Source: Gardnerella swidsinskii (GTDB taxonomy: Bacteria; Actinomycetota; Actinomycetes; Actinomycetales; Bifidobacteriaceae). From it: a stretch of DNA of 64,000 nt. Positions 17,967 to 26,660 of this stretch are shown in pieces. A model generated the notes under the pieces. The model saw nothing but the letters and a program-made list of their open reading frames with translations. It did no database searches and was not told the DNA's origin. Location: contig NZ_QJVB01000003.1 in the NCBI RefSeq assembly GCF_003397705.1, forward strand, positions 62,001 to 126,000. The letters are read 5' to 3'. The stretch's first letter is position 1, and each line of letters begins with the position of its first letter. The translations under genes and the position numbers were made by a program.

Positions 17967-18959
17967 ATGGAAGATAATTTGATGAAAAATGATTTGATTG
18001 CAAATAATGCTTCAAATTGCGATATATTACCGGGGCAAGAACGCTACGTTGCACCATTAGACGATACGCCTATTCAAGAAGTGGATTCCGTAGACGAATC
18101 CGCTGCTGCAACGAGTATGTGGGCAGATACTTGGAGAACTTTGCGCAGGAATCCATTGTTTATTGTTTCTGCAATTTTGATTATTGCAATTATTTTTGTT
18201 GCGTTCTTCCCAAGCATTCTTACAAAGCACAATCCTAATTATTGCGTTTTGGAACACTCTCTTGAGCCAGCTTCAGCCGCGCATCCATTTGGTTTTGATA
18301 TGCAAGGTTGCGATATTTATGCTCGAGTTGTTTATGGTACTCGTACATCGCTAAGTGTTGGTTTGCTTGCAACTATTTTGGTTGTACTTGTTGGTTCTTT
18401 AATTGGTGCGTTAGCAGGATTCTTCGGAGGCTGGGTTGATACTATTCTCAGCCGAATAACTGATATCTTCTTGGCTTTACCAATGCTTCTTGGTGCAATC
18501 GTAGTTTTACAAATGTTCCGTACATCTAAATCAATTTGGAAAATTGTGCTTGTTATGGTGCTTTTTGGATGGGTTAGCGTTGCTCGTATTGCACGAAGCG
18601 CTGTTATGGAATCAAAAAATCTTGAATTCAATACCGCATCTACTGCTTTAGGATCTACTCCAATACGTAATCTTTTCAAACACATTATCCCGAACTCTTT
18701 GGCTCCAATCATTGTTGTTGGAACAACTTCGCTTGGAACTTATATTGTGTTGGAAGCAACATTAAGCTTCCTTGGAATTGGTTTACCAAGTACTACTGTC
18801 AGCTGGGGTGGAGATATTTCTACCGCTAGAAATGTTCTTACTACGAACCCAGAAGTCTTGTTCTATCCGTCTATTGCACTCGCAATTACTGTGCTCGCCT
18901 TTATTATGATGGGTGATGCTGTAAAGGATGCATTAGATCCGAAGAGCCGTAAGGCGTGA
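17967..18959 (+). CDS. oppC: Oligopeptide ABC transporter permease
   Basis: 330 residues, OppC/DppC type. A hydrophilic, acidic N-terminal tail of about 60 residues precedes TWRTLRRNPLFIVSAILIIAIIFVAFF. The family features HPFGFDMQGCDIYARVVYGTRTSL and the EAA loop (FNTASTALGSTPIRNLFKHIIPNSLAP) are present. GAGGGGA lies 7 nt before ATG 17967; an ATG 12 nt further in is a possible alternative. Forms the channel with OppB. Confidence 0.92.
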   Translation: MEDNLMKNDLIANNASNCDILPGQERYVAPLDDTPIQEVDSVDESAAATSMWADTWRTLRRNPLFIVSAILIIAIIFVAFFPSILTKHNPNYCVLEHSLEPASAAHPFGFDMQGCDIYARVVYGTRTSLSVGLLATILVVLVGSLIGALAGFFGGWVDTILSRITDIFLALPMLLGAIVVLQMFRTSKSIWKIVLVMVLFGWVSVARIARSAVMESKNLEFNTASTALGSTPIRNLFKHIIPNSLAPIIVVGTTSLGTYIVLEATLSFLGIGLPSTTVSWGGDISTARNVLTTNPEVLFYPSIALAITVLAFIMMGDAVKDALDPKSRKA

Positions 18960-18983
18960 ATTTAGCGTGGAGGAATAAAACTT

Positions 18984-21008
18984 ATGAATACAACACGTAA
19001 AGATATAGACATTCGCGCCATGCAGCTAGAGCAAGGGCCATTGTTGGAAGTAAAAAATCTCCAGGTTGATTTCACAACAGACTCAAAAAAAGCTGTTCAT
19101 GCTGTTAGAGATGCTAGCTTCTGTGTTTATCCTGGTCAGTGGGTTGCAATTGTAGGTGAATCTGGTTCAGGAAAGTCCACTTCTGCAATGGCTGTTCTTG
19201 GTCTTCTTCCTGGAACCGGTCATGTTACAGGTGGATCTATTAAGCTCAAGGGTAAAGAAATTAGCAGTTTGAAGCCAAAAGAGATTGCTGCCTTGCGTGG
19301 TACTGCAATGGGCCTAGTTCCGCAGGATCCTATGAGCAACTTGAACCCTGTGTGGCGTATTGGCGAACAAGTTAAAGAAGCATTAATCGCAAATGGTGTT
19401 GACGTTGATCACGAGAAGCGTTCTTCATTAGCTGAGGCTCTTGCAGGCGATTCTGTTCAAGTCAAAAGCAATGAGGATGAAACATTCCTTGGCTCTAAAG
19501 AATTACCAGATTTGATTGAAGTTGCTAAGAAAGCTTTGAAAGAAGTTGGGCTTGATGAGCATAACGATGCTGAAAAGTTCAATGAAGCTATTGATTACTA
19601 CAAGAAAGAGTGGGTTCCAGGCTCTGAAACTCGTTGGCGCGTAGCAGACGATTTAATCAAATATGGTGTAAATGACGACAAAGCTTGGGAAATTGCCAAA
19701 AAGTATGTTGTAGGTGCAAGCGTTGAAGATCGTATTGCTGGTTTGCTCGATGAAGCTGGTTTGCCAGATGCTGCAACTCGTGCACGTCAGTTCCCACATG
19801 AGTTTTCCGGTGGTATGCGTCAGCGCGCTTTGATTGCTATTGGTTTGGCTTGCCGACCGGACTTGCTTATTGCAGATGAGCCAACTTCCGCTTTGGATGT
19901 TACTGTGCAAAAGCGTATTCTTGACCATTTGCATACACTAACTGATTCGCTCGGAACTTCTGTTCTCTTCATTACACACGATTTAGGTTTGGCTGCCTCT
20001 CGCGCGCAGCATGTTGTTGTTATGTATAAGGGTCGTGTTGTTGAGTCTGGCCCATCGTTGGAAGTTTTGCAGCATCCTCAGCATCCGTATACAAAGAGAC
20101 TTGTTGCTGCCGCTCCAAGCTTAGCTTCTCAGCGCATTATTTCTGTTAAAGAACACGGTGGTAACGCTGATAACTTGCTTGAGCATCATGTAGTAGGTGA
20201 GCAAACTCTCGAAAAAAGTGAGCATATTATTACTGTGGATCACTTAACTCGTGAGTTTAAGCTTCCTCGCAAGAAAGAGCTTTTTAAGGCTGTTGACGAC
20301 GTTTCATTCTCTATTAAGCGTGGTACGACGTTAGCTATCGTTGGTGAATCTGGTTCAGGTAAATCTACTGTTGCGAATATGGTTTTGCGACTTCTTAAGC
20401 CAACAAGTGGAACTGTTACTTACGAAGGTAAGAATATTTCCGATTTAAAGGGTTCGGATTTGCTTGACTTCCGTCGCCATGTGCAGCCAGTTTTCCAGAA
20501 TCCGTATGGTTCTTTGGATCCTATGTACTCAATTTATCGTTCAATTGAAGAACCTTTGCGTATTCATAAGATTGGTGATAAAAAGAGTCGTAAAAACCGT
20601 GTGGTAGAGCTTCTAGACATGGTTCGTATGCCTGCTTCAGTTATGACTCGATTCCCGAACGAACTTTCTGGAGGACAGCGTCAACGAATTGCGATTGCTC
20701 GTGCTATGGCTTTGGACCCAGATGTTATAGTTTGCGATGAAGCTGTATCTGCTTTGGATGTGCTTGTGCAAGATCAGGTTTTGCACTTGCTTAACGATTT
20801 GCAGGCGGAGCGTGGTTTGAGCTATTTGTTCATCACACACGATTTGGCTGTCGTTCGTCAGATTGCAGACGAAGTTGTTGTTATGCAGCATGGAAAGCTT
20901 GTTGAGCATGCAACTACAGATGAGGTATTCGATCATCCACAGATGGAATACACTCGCGATTTGCTTGATGCAATTCCAGGAGGAAATTTGGAACTTGGTT
21001 TAGACTAA
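18984..21008 (+). CDS. oppDF: Fused OppD-OppF peptide transporter ATPase
   Basis: 674 residues carrying two ABC ATPase domains in one chain. Domain 1 has Walker A GESGSGKST near residue 60, signature FSGGMRQRALIAIGL and Walker B LLIADEPTSALDV. Domain 2 has GESGSGKST near 455, signature LSGGQRQRIAIARAM and VIVCDEAVSALDV. Unusual: between the Q-loop (GLVPQDPMSNLNPVWRIG) and the signature of domain 1 there is an insertion of about 110 residues, acidic and helical-looking, absent from domain 2. Last gene of the operon with a terminator after it. Confidence 0.93.
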   Translation: MNTTRKDIDIRAMQLEQGPLLEVKNLQVDFTTDSKKAVHAVRDASFCVYPGQWVAIVGESGSGKSTSAMAVLGLLPGTGHVTGGSIKLKGKEISSLKPKEIAALRGTAMGLVPQDPMSNLNPVWRIGEQVKEALIANGVDVDHEKRSSLAEALAGDSVQVKSNEDETFLGSKELPDLIEVAKKALKEVGLDEHNDAEKFNEAIDYYKKEWVPGSETRWRVADDLIKYGVNDDKAWEIAKKYVVGASVEDRIAGLLDEAGLPDAATRARQFPHEFSGGMRQRALIAIGLACRPDLLIADEPTSALDVTVQKRILDHLHTLTDSLGTSVLFITHDLGLAASRAQHVVVMYKGRVVESGPSLEVLQHPQHPYTKRLVAAAPSLASQRIISVKEHGGNADNLLEHHVVGEQTLEKSEHIITVDHLTREFKLPRKKELFKAVDDVSFSIKRGTTLAIVGESGSGKSTVANMVLRLLKPTSGTVTYEGKNISDLKGSDLLDFRRHVQPVFQNPYGSLDPMYSIYRSIEEPLRIHKIGDKKSRKNRVVELLDMVRMPASVMTRFPNELSGGQRQRIAIARAMALDPDVIVCDEAVSALDVLVQDQVLHLLNDLQAERGLSYLFITHDLAVVRQIADEVVVMQHGKLVEHATTDEVFDHPQMEYTRDLLDAIPGGNLELGLD

Positions 21009-21023
21009 ATAGTACAAGCTGAT

Positions 21024-21059
21024 AAAAAGGTGCAGGTTTTATAGAATCTGCACCTTTTT
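21024..21059 (+). terminator. Terminator of the opp operon
   Basis: AAAAGGTGCAG and CTGCACCTTTT, a perfect 11-bp stem with an 11-nt loop, then a T-rich run. Confidence 0.95.
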
Positions 21060-21187
21060 ATTTTTCTATTAATTCCGTGTTTATTGGTTGAGTAATCCAT
21101 AACTTGTAATCTGTGTTGGTTGCGTGATTTATGTCTGTTGCTTAGTGGTGGAGCTGTTTGTGTTGTGTACATATTAGAGTTGATTAC

Positions 21188-22054
21188 ATGATTACAATTA
21201 CGACTTCGAATTTAAACGGTATTCGTGCAGCTGAGCGCAAAGGTATGCTTAACTGGTCTGACGCGCATACTCCAGACGTGTGGTGTATGCAAGAAGTGCG
21301 CGCTCCGCAGGATGCAATCGACCCAATTATGACAAAAATTGAAATGGGATATTGTACGTCTGAAAATATCGTAAATTCTATAAAAAACGATAATTTTACT
21401 TATACAAATGAAGTTTGCCGTGTAAAAGGTCGAGCTGGAGTAGCTCTAGTTACGTCTCTTCCTGTAGTTGAAAAACGCTACGGTTTGCCTGGTTTAAGTG
21501 AGGATGTTGATTCTGGGCGATGGGTTGAAACTGACGTGCGTACCCCTGAAGGGTATGAAATTACTATTGCTTCTGTGTATGTTCATGCTGGAAATGTGGA
21601 CGATCCGCAAAAAATGCAACAAAAATTCCGCTTTTTAGACACAATGCTTATACGCTTGGGGGAGCTTCGAAATATTGCAGCAAGTGGCGGAAATCAAGCG
21701 ATTTTGTGCGGTGACTTTAATATTGCGCATACTTCACTTGATATTAAAAACGCTAAGGCTAATGAAAAAAGTGCAGGATTCTTGCCAGAGGAACGCGCTT
21801 ATATTGATCGCTGGATTAACGAATATGAATTTGTGGACGTTATGCGCATGCTTGCAGGAGATATTCAAGGACCATACACTTGGTGGAGTCAGCGCGGTAA
21901 AGCTTTCGACAATAACGTTGGCTGGAGATTAGACTACCAGTTCGCAACTCCTGAAATTGCGGAAAGCGCTCGCGGATTTGTGATCGATCGTGCTGAAAGT
22001 TATGAGGCAAGATGGTCGGATCACGCGCCTTTAACCATAAAATACGGTGTGTGA
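21188..22054 (+). CDS. xthA: Exodeoxyribonuclease III family AP endonuclease
   Basis: 288 residues from ATG 21188 (MITITTSNLNGIRAAERKG). Exonuclease/endonuclease/phosphatase fold residues are visible: N in TSNLNGIR, E in MQEVR, LCGDFNIAHTSLD, LDYQFATPE and SDHAPLTI at the end with the catalytic Asp-His. It cleaves at abasic sites and trims 3' ends in base-excision repair. A GTG-like upstream start at 21158 would add ten residues without homology. Single gene. Confidence 0.92.
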   Translation: MITITTSNLNGIRAAERKGMLNWSDAHTPDVWCMQEVRAPQDAIDPIMTKIEMGYCTSENIVNSIKNDNFTYTNEVCRVKGRAGVALVTSLPVVEKRYGLPGLSEDVDSGRWVETDVRTPEGYEITIASVYVHAGNVDDPQKMQQKFRFLDTMLIRLGELRNIAASGGNQAILCGDFNIAHTSLDIKNAKANEKSAGFLPEERAYIDRWINEYEFVDVMRMLAGDIQGPYTWWSQRGKAFDNNVGWRLDYQFATPEIAESARGFVIDRAESYEARWSDHAPLTIKYGV

Positions 22055-22210
22055 TTATTAATCACATTAACTGAAATAAATAAAGTAATAGCATTTGCTC
22101 ATATGCATATTTTCAGTGCTTTGTTTATGATAATCTGGTGAAGTTGAGCAATTTACGACGATTAGCATTATGCTTATTGTTGTGCTTGTTGTTTTAAGAA
22201 ATGAGGAATA

Positions 22211-22975
22211 ATGGGTTGGTTATTTGGCCGACATGAAGAAGAAAAATCTTCAAAAGTTGAAGACAAAATCGTAGAGGTAAAAACTGGTCCATGGGATTTC
22301 AATGATGAAGATGCTCCTGATTTTAGCGATTATCTAGATTTTGGTTCAATCTATATCCCATATTTTCAAGGCATTGAGTTGCGAGTAAAAAAGCAGCATG
22401 AAACATCGCAAGTTCTTGGTATGACAGTAACTTATGGTTCTTCAAGCGTAGAAGTTGAAGCTTTTGCTGCGCCTAAAACATCTGGTATTTGGCTAGAAGT
22501 GTGCAAAGATTTGCTTGATGGTAATAGTCAAGCGTGTACAGTACAAGGCGAATTTGGTACTGAGCTACTGTTACCTGTAAAAGTTGGAGAAAAAACCATT
22601 ACAACGCGTATTGTTGGCGTTGATGGTCCTAGGTGGATGCTTCGCGGAGTATTCTCTGGACCTGCAGCAACAGAGCTTGCAGATAATAATAACGAAACAA
22701 AACAATTAGACGAATGGTTTAAGGGGATTGTTGTAAATCGTGGTGAAGAGCCGCTTGCGCCTCGCGATTTTATTCCTATGCATGATCCAGTAACTAGAGA
22801 AGAAAAAGAAGCTGCTTTAAATGCAGAAAATAGCGGTAAAGATGGGGAAAATAATACGTCTGATGAAGATGCTAATAATGCACTAAAAAAAGACGATAAA
22901 CCATTAGGTTACGACCAACAAGTAGAAGTAAAAACTACGCTTACACGCGGTCCAATGTTTGCTGAAATTAGATAA
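22211..22975 (+). CDS. DUF3710 family protein
   Basis: 254 residues, cytoplasmic. The conserved core is SDYLDFGSIYIPYFQGIELRV ... WLEVCKDLL ... RWMLRGVFSGPAA, as in the actinobacterial DUF3710 family; the last 60 residues are acidic and disordered-looking. GAGGAATA precedes ATG 22211. In actinobacteria this gene is usually followed by a DUF3159 membrane protein, as here (24 bp apart). Biochemical role not known. Confidence 0.88.
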   Translation: MGWLFGRHEEEKSSKVEDKIVEVKTGPWDFNDEDAPDFSDYLDFGSIYIPYFQGIELRVKKQHETSQVLGMTVTYGSSSVEVEAFAAPKTSGIWLEVCKDLLDGNSQACTVQGEFGTELLLPVKVGEKTITTRIVGVDGPRWMLRGVFSGPAATELADNNNETKQLDEWFKGIVVNRGEEPLAPRDFIPMHDPVTREEKEAALNAENSGKDGENNTSDEDANNALKKDDKPLGYDQQVEVKTTLTRGPMFAEIR

Positions 22976-22999
22976 TGCAAATAGTAGAAAGTTAATTGA

Positions 23000-23851
23000 A
23001 TGGATTCACAAGAATCTTTACAGAAATCCGAAGAAGAGTTTTCTTCGCAAGAGTTTTCAAATGCAGTAAAACTCAACGATTCTGCGCAAACCAACGATTC
23101 TGCGCAAACCAAAAAACGCTCAGGACTAGCGACATTGGCTTCAATTGGAGCCGAAGGATCTACATTTTCTGTAATTGATTCAATGGGTGGCGTTCGAGGC
23201 GTAATCGAATCCATGCTTCCAGGCTTGCTGTTTGTTATTTGCTTCGTTGTAACACGAAATGTGCAAACAACGGTTATTGTTGCAGCTGTGATTGCTGTTT
23301 TGCAAGTTGTGATTCGTCTTATTCAAAGGCAATCGCTTATGGGAGCAATTAGTGGGCTTGTTTCCATTGGAATCTGCCTTGTTTGGGTGTGGACGAGTCA
23401 CCAAGCGCGCGACTACTATATGATGGGCTTTATTACGAACGCTGTTTATGGTGTGCTTCTTGCTATTTCGCTGATTGTGCGCGTGCCTGCTTTAGGGCTT
23501 GTGATTGAGTCAATTCGCAAAATGCCTACGGAAAACTTTGGCTCGTGGCTTCACGAATGGCTCGATTATAAGCCGCTTAAGCGAGCGTATATGTATGTGA
23601 CAGGATTGTGGATTGCTGTTTTTGTGCTGAGGCTCGTTTTGCAAGTGCCATTATATTTGACGAATCACGTTGTGTGGCTTGGTACCGTTCGCTTGATTAT
23701 GGGATTGCCGTTCTGGGCACTCGCAATTTGGGTTTCTTACTTGATTATCGCAACGCCGTTTATGCGTCTTCACCATAAAAATCGCGAAGAAAATTATCGC
23801 GAAGAAAAGCAGATTGACGAAGATGAAAACGATGTAAATTCAGTGAAGTAA
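23000..23851 (+). CDS. DUF3159 family membrane protein
   Basis: 283 residues with five or six hydrophobic segments (for example MLPGLLFVICFVVTRNVQTT and AVYGVLLAISLIVRVPALGLV) and the DUF3159 order GGVRGVIESMLPGLLF ... IGICLVWVW ... LPFWALAIW. The hydrophilic N-terminus carries an exact tandem repeat of 18 bp (23075-23092 and 23093-23110) encoding NDSAQT twice. The C-terminal tail is charged. Co-directional with DUF3710; function unknown. Confidence 0.88.
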   Translation: MDSQESLQKSEEEFSSQEFSNAVKLNDSAQTNDSAQTKKRSGLATLASIGAEGSTFSVIDSMGGVRGVIESMLPGLLFVICFVVTRNVQTTVIVAAVIAVLQVVIRLIQRQSLMGAISGLVSIGICLVWVWTSHQARDYYMMGFITNAVYGVLLAISLIVRVPALGLVIESIRKMPTENFGSWLHEWLDYKPLKRAYMYVTGLWIAVFVLRLVLQVPLYLTNHVVWLGTVRLIMGLPFWALAIWVSYLIIATPFMRLHHKNREENYREEKQIDEDENDVNSVK

Positions 23852-23906
23852 AATCATCTTAACAAAAATCAGCGTTAGAAAATCAGCGTTAGAGAATCAG
23901 CTTAAC
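23850..23906 (+). repeat. 14-bp tandem repeats between DUF3159 and trmA-like genes
   Basis: Four 14-bp units of the form AAAATCAGCGTTAG (two exact, two variants ending CTTAAC), one with an extra A, fill the 80-bp gap between the two genes. Confidence 0.85.
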
Positions 23907-23931
23907 AAAACGCAAAACTAAGGGGTAGTAC

Positions 23932-25347
23932 ATGCAAGTAACGATGCGAATCGAGCGATATGCGGATCAAGGTAGATGCGTAGGTCATCTCGAAGGACGC
24001 GTTGTATTCGTGCGATTTGCCCTTCCTGGTGAGCTGGTTGTTGTGCGCATGGATGAGCCGATGCGTGCAAAAGCGCACTTTTTTACTGGCGAAGTTGTAG
24101 AAGTTTTGGAGCCTAGTGCGGATCGTGTGGAGCCGCAATGGAAGCTCGCTGGTCCTTTGGCTCAGGGCGGCGGAGTTGGCGGCGCGGATTTAATTCACGT
24201 TTCTTTGCCTGGTCAGATTCGTTGGAAGGCTTCCGTAATTGCCAATCAATTCCAGCGTTTAGCGCATATGGATGTTGCGGAAAGCGATGTTAGTGTTGAG
24301 CGCATGCCAGGGGACGAGGAGCTTAACGGGTTTAATTGGCGTACGCGCATGGAGTTGGTTGCGGATGATGAAGGGCGATTGTCTATGCGTAAGCGCGAGT
24401 CGCATGATCGCATTGCGATTGATACTATGCCGCTTGCGTCGCGCGCAGTTTTGGCTGTTGCGGATTCTTTGGACTTGTGGAATCGTTCTTTTTCGCCAAA
24501 TGCGCAAATTCGTCTTGCTGTTCCAGAGCCTAGGGTTGATGGTTTGGATTTTGGTGTTTCTGGCGATAAGGCTGCGCTTCTTAGTGCGATTGGCGAAAAT
24601 TATGCGCTTATAGTAAATGATGAGTTGGTTGCAGGATCGGCATTGTTGCGCGAGCGCGTGCGAGTTGCTGTTAATGAAGATTTATCTCGTGCGCGTACTT
24701 TTGATTACGATGTTGATGGGCGCGGTTTTTGGCAGATTCATCGCGCAGCTCCAGAGCATTTGGTGAACTACGTTTTGGGATTAGTTCGTTCTGCACTTGG
24801 TGGGCGCACTAAGAATACTGTTTTGTGGGATTTGTATTCTGGTTCGGGTTTGTTTACGATTCCTCTTGCGACTTTGGCTAATGTTGGCGGAGATTCTGCT
24901 GGTGATGCAGGTTCCGTTGGTTCTGCAGAGCCAGCTCGCGTGCTTAGCATTGAGGGTGCGCCGATTGCTGTAAAGAACGCAAGGCGAAATATTGGACGCG
25001 CTGGTCTTAGCAGGGATGTTGTTGAAGCGCTTGAAGGGGATGTTGCGCAAACTCTTGAATCGCAGGTGTTTAAGGCGAGTAAGTCATCTAAGATTGTGCG
25101 CCGATTTGCGCATCCAGATGTTGTTGTGTTAGATCCTCCGCGCGCTGGTGCTAAAGCTCAAGTTTGTAAGCAGATTGCGAAGTCTGGAGCAAGAAGCGTT
25201 GTGTATGTTGCTTGCGATCCGACCAGTCTTGCTCGCGATGTTGGCACGTTTAGGGAGCTTGGTTACAGCGTTCAGTCTTTGCGTGCGTTCGACATATATC
25301 CCAACACTCATCATGCAGAATCAGTGGCGCTCCTTTACAAATCGTGA
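23932..25347 (+). CDS. TRAM-domain RNA (uracil-C5)-methyltransferase, RumA/TrmA-like
   Basis: 471 residues. An N-terminal TRAM/OB domain (RIERYADQGRCVGHLEGRVVFVRFALPGELV) precedes a SAM-binding domain with VLWDLYSGSGLFTIPLA and the catalytic region VVLDPPRAGAKAQVC ... VVYVACDPTSLARD, where the cysteine of ACDP attacks uracil C5. The iron-sulphur cysteine cluster of RumA was not seen. Probably methylates a tRNA or rRNA uridine. Codon use is more G+C-rich than the genes after it. It is the last clearly core gene before the accessory island. Confidence 0.88.
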   Translation: MQVTMRIERYADQGRCVGHLEGRVVFVRFALPGELVVVRMDEPMRAKAHFFTGEVVEVLEPSADRVEPQWKLAGPLAQGGGVGGADLIHVSLPGQIRWKASVIANQFQRLAHMDVAESDVSVERMPGDEELNGFNWRTRMELVADDEGRLSMRKRESHDRIAIDTMPLASRAVLAVADSLDLWNRSFSPNAQIRLAVPEPRVDGLDFGVSGDKAALLSAIGENYALIVNDELVAGSALLRERVRVAVNEDLSRARTFDYDVDGRGFWQIHRAAPEHLVNYVLGLVRSALGGRTKNTVLWDLYSGSGLFTIPLATLANVGGDSAGDAGSVGSAEPARVLSIEGAPIAVKNARRNIGRAGLSRDVVEALEGDVAQTLESQVFKASKSSKIVRRFAHPDVVVLDPPRAGAKAQVCKQIAKSGARSVVYVACDPTSLARDVGTFRELGYSVQSLRAFDIYPNTHHAESVALLYKS

Positions 25348-25409
25348 CTGTTTCAAGATATCGTTTTGATGACACCTACTTGCGTACAGTCTAGTTGCTG
25401 CGTTTTAGG

Positions 25410-25618
25410 CTTTGTGTAGCAGGGCTTAGCGAGAGTTATCGTTAAAGGGTTTAGCCTGTGGTGGATTTAAGCTGGCTTTGCTCGGTTTTTGAACGTATTT
25501 TGGCTGTTTGAGGGAAGATATCAACGTTCTAGGGTCGAGTGCACAGGATGTTAACGTACTTCGCTTGCGTTGAAAGCACACTGTGTTTTCAACTTTGAGC
25601 AAGCTCAGCGAATCGAAG
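25410..25618 (+). repeat. Dispersed repeat copy R1
   Basis: 209 bp from CTTTGTGTAGCAGGGCTTAG to GAATCGAAG. The same block, also 209 bp, recurs at 32612-32820 (R2), and shortened copies occur at R3, R4 and R5, all in the same orientation. The right part carries the near-palindrome GTTGAAAGCACA-C-TGTGTTTTCAAC. R1 marks the junction between core genes and the accessory island. It carries an antisense reading frame of 65 residues similar in all long copies, which I do not consider a gene. Confidence 0.9.
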
Positions 25619-25644
25619 TGCATTCGCGAATTATATTATTCCTC

Positions 25645-25766
25645 ACGGCTATTAGTAGCCGTTCGGCTGATTTGGCATGTAAAGTCCACTGGACTTTACA
25701 TTTGAGCCAAATCACGCTTTGAAGGAGCTTGAAATGCGTTATGCAATTTCAAGCTCTGTCAAAGCG
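25645..25766. repeat. Array of three nested stem-loops
   Basis: Three inverted repeats in a row: ACGGCTA-TTAG-TAGCCGT (25645-25662); ATGTAAAGTCCA-C-TGGACTTTACAT (25677-25701) framed by GATTTGGC and GCCAAATC (25669-25713); and GAGCTTGAAAT/ATTTCAAGCTC with a 10-nt loop (25725-25756) framed by CGCTTTG and CAAAGCG (25715-25766). No T run follows, so they are not ordinary terminators. They stand directly after repeat R1 at the island edge. Confidence 0.9.
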
Positions 25767-25936
25767 CCCATTCAAGTCGATTCGCCACTTTGCACCCACC
25801 TTGTGAAGTGGGAAAATAAGGTTGTTGGCGTGGTTACAATTTTATCAAACAGAATTAATGAGATGTAATTTAACGGAAATCTGCTTTTTCTTGCAGTCTT
25901 AAATCCAGTTTCTTTTTGAACTAATACACTAAACTC

Positions 25937-25966
25937 TTGACAAATATTGAATTTAGGTTCAGTATT
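25937..25966 (+). promoter_or_regulatory. tetR promoter with overlapping operator
   Basis: TTGACA (25937-25942) is followed by the imperfect palindrome AATATTGAATTTAGGTTCAGTATT (given in parts: AATATTGAA at 25943, TTCAGTATT ending 25966) that overlaps the expected -10. A closely similar palindrome occurs after the gene at 26612. Suggests autorepression by the TetR product. Confidence 0.6.
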
Positions 25967-25986
25967 TTATTTGAAAGAGGTGTGAT

Positions 25987-26559
25987 ATGGCACAAGTATT
26001 GAAAGAAGAAGTTAGAAATAGGATACTTGATGCAGCAGAAAAAGTATTTTATAAAAATGATTATAGAGGTGCTAAATTAACAGAAATTGCAAAAGAAGCA
26101 GATATTCCTGTGGCACTCATTTATACCTATTTCAAAAATAAGGAAGTTTTGTTTGATGCAGTAGTAAGTTCTGTTTATATAAACTTTGACTCAGCTTTTA
26201 ATGAGGAAGAATCTTTGGAAAAGGGTTCTGCTTCTGAAAGGTTTGATGAAGTTGGAGAAAATTATATTCATGAACTTTTAAAAGAGCGTAAGAAGTTAAT
26301 TATTTTAATGGATAAAAGTTCAGGTACAAAGCATGCAGAAGCAAAACAAAAACTCATATCGCAAATGCAGGTTCATATTGAAGTAAGTTTAAAAAGACAA
26401 TCTAAACAGAAATATGATCCAATGCTTGCCCATATTTTAGCCAGTAACTTTACAGAGGGGTTTCTTGAGATAGTAAGGCACTATCAAAGTGAAAAGTGGG
26501 CGAAAGATATGCTAAAACTTATTGCAAGGTGTTATTACAAGGGAGTGGAATCCTTATAA
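25987..26559 (+). CDS. TetR/AcrR family transcriptional regulator
   Basis: 190 residues. N-terminal TetR DNA-binding domain: RNRILDAAEKVFYKNDYRGAK, LTEIAKEADIPVALIYTYFKNKEVLFDAVV, with the helix-turn-helix near residues 28-47. The C-terminal half is the ligand domain. AAAGAGGTG gives the ribosome site. It precedes a ruined ABC exporter gene, which it probably once controlled through the palindromes at 25943 and 26612. Lysine-rich, AAA/AAG-heavy codon use is Firmicutes-like, consistent with transfer. Confidence 0.88.
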   Translation: MAQVLKEEVRNRILDAAEKVFYKNDYRGAKLTEIAKEADIPVALIYTYFKNKEVLFDAVVSSVYINFDSAFNEEESLEKGSASERFDEVGENYIHELLKERKKLIILMDKSSGTKHAEAKQKLISQMQVHIEVSLKRQSKQKYDPMLAHILASNFTEGFLEIVRHYQSEKWAKDMLKLIARCYYKGVESL

Positions 26560-26611
26560 TAAGCACTAAAAATAGACTTTGCGTAATCAGCAAAGTCTTA
26601 TTTTAAACCTT

Positions 26612-26635
26612 AATATTGAATTAAAATTCAATATT
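26612..26635 (+). promoter_or_regulatory. Perfect palindrome, likely TetR operator
   Basis: AATATTGAATT-AA-AATTCAATATT, an 11-bp perfect inverted repeat between tetR and the ABC transporter remnant, matching the half-sites of the palindrome upstream of tetR. Confidence 0.65.
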
Positions 26636-26660
26636 ATTCAGTTTTGGAAGGAGCGTTGTT

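Noticed and set aside
25426..25623. Minus-strand 65-residue frames inside repeats R1, R2 and R5 (similar proteins)
   Set aside because: Similarity is explained by the DNA repeat; ends differ in each copy, there is no ribosome site, and R3 and R4 do not keep the frame.
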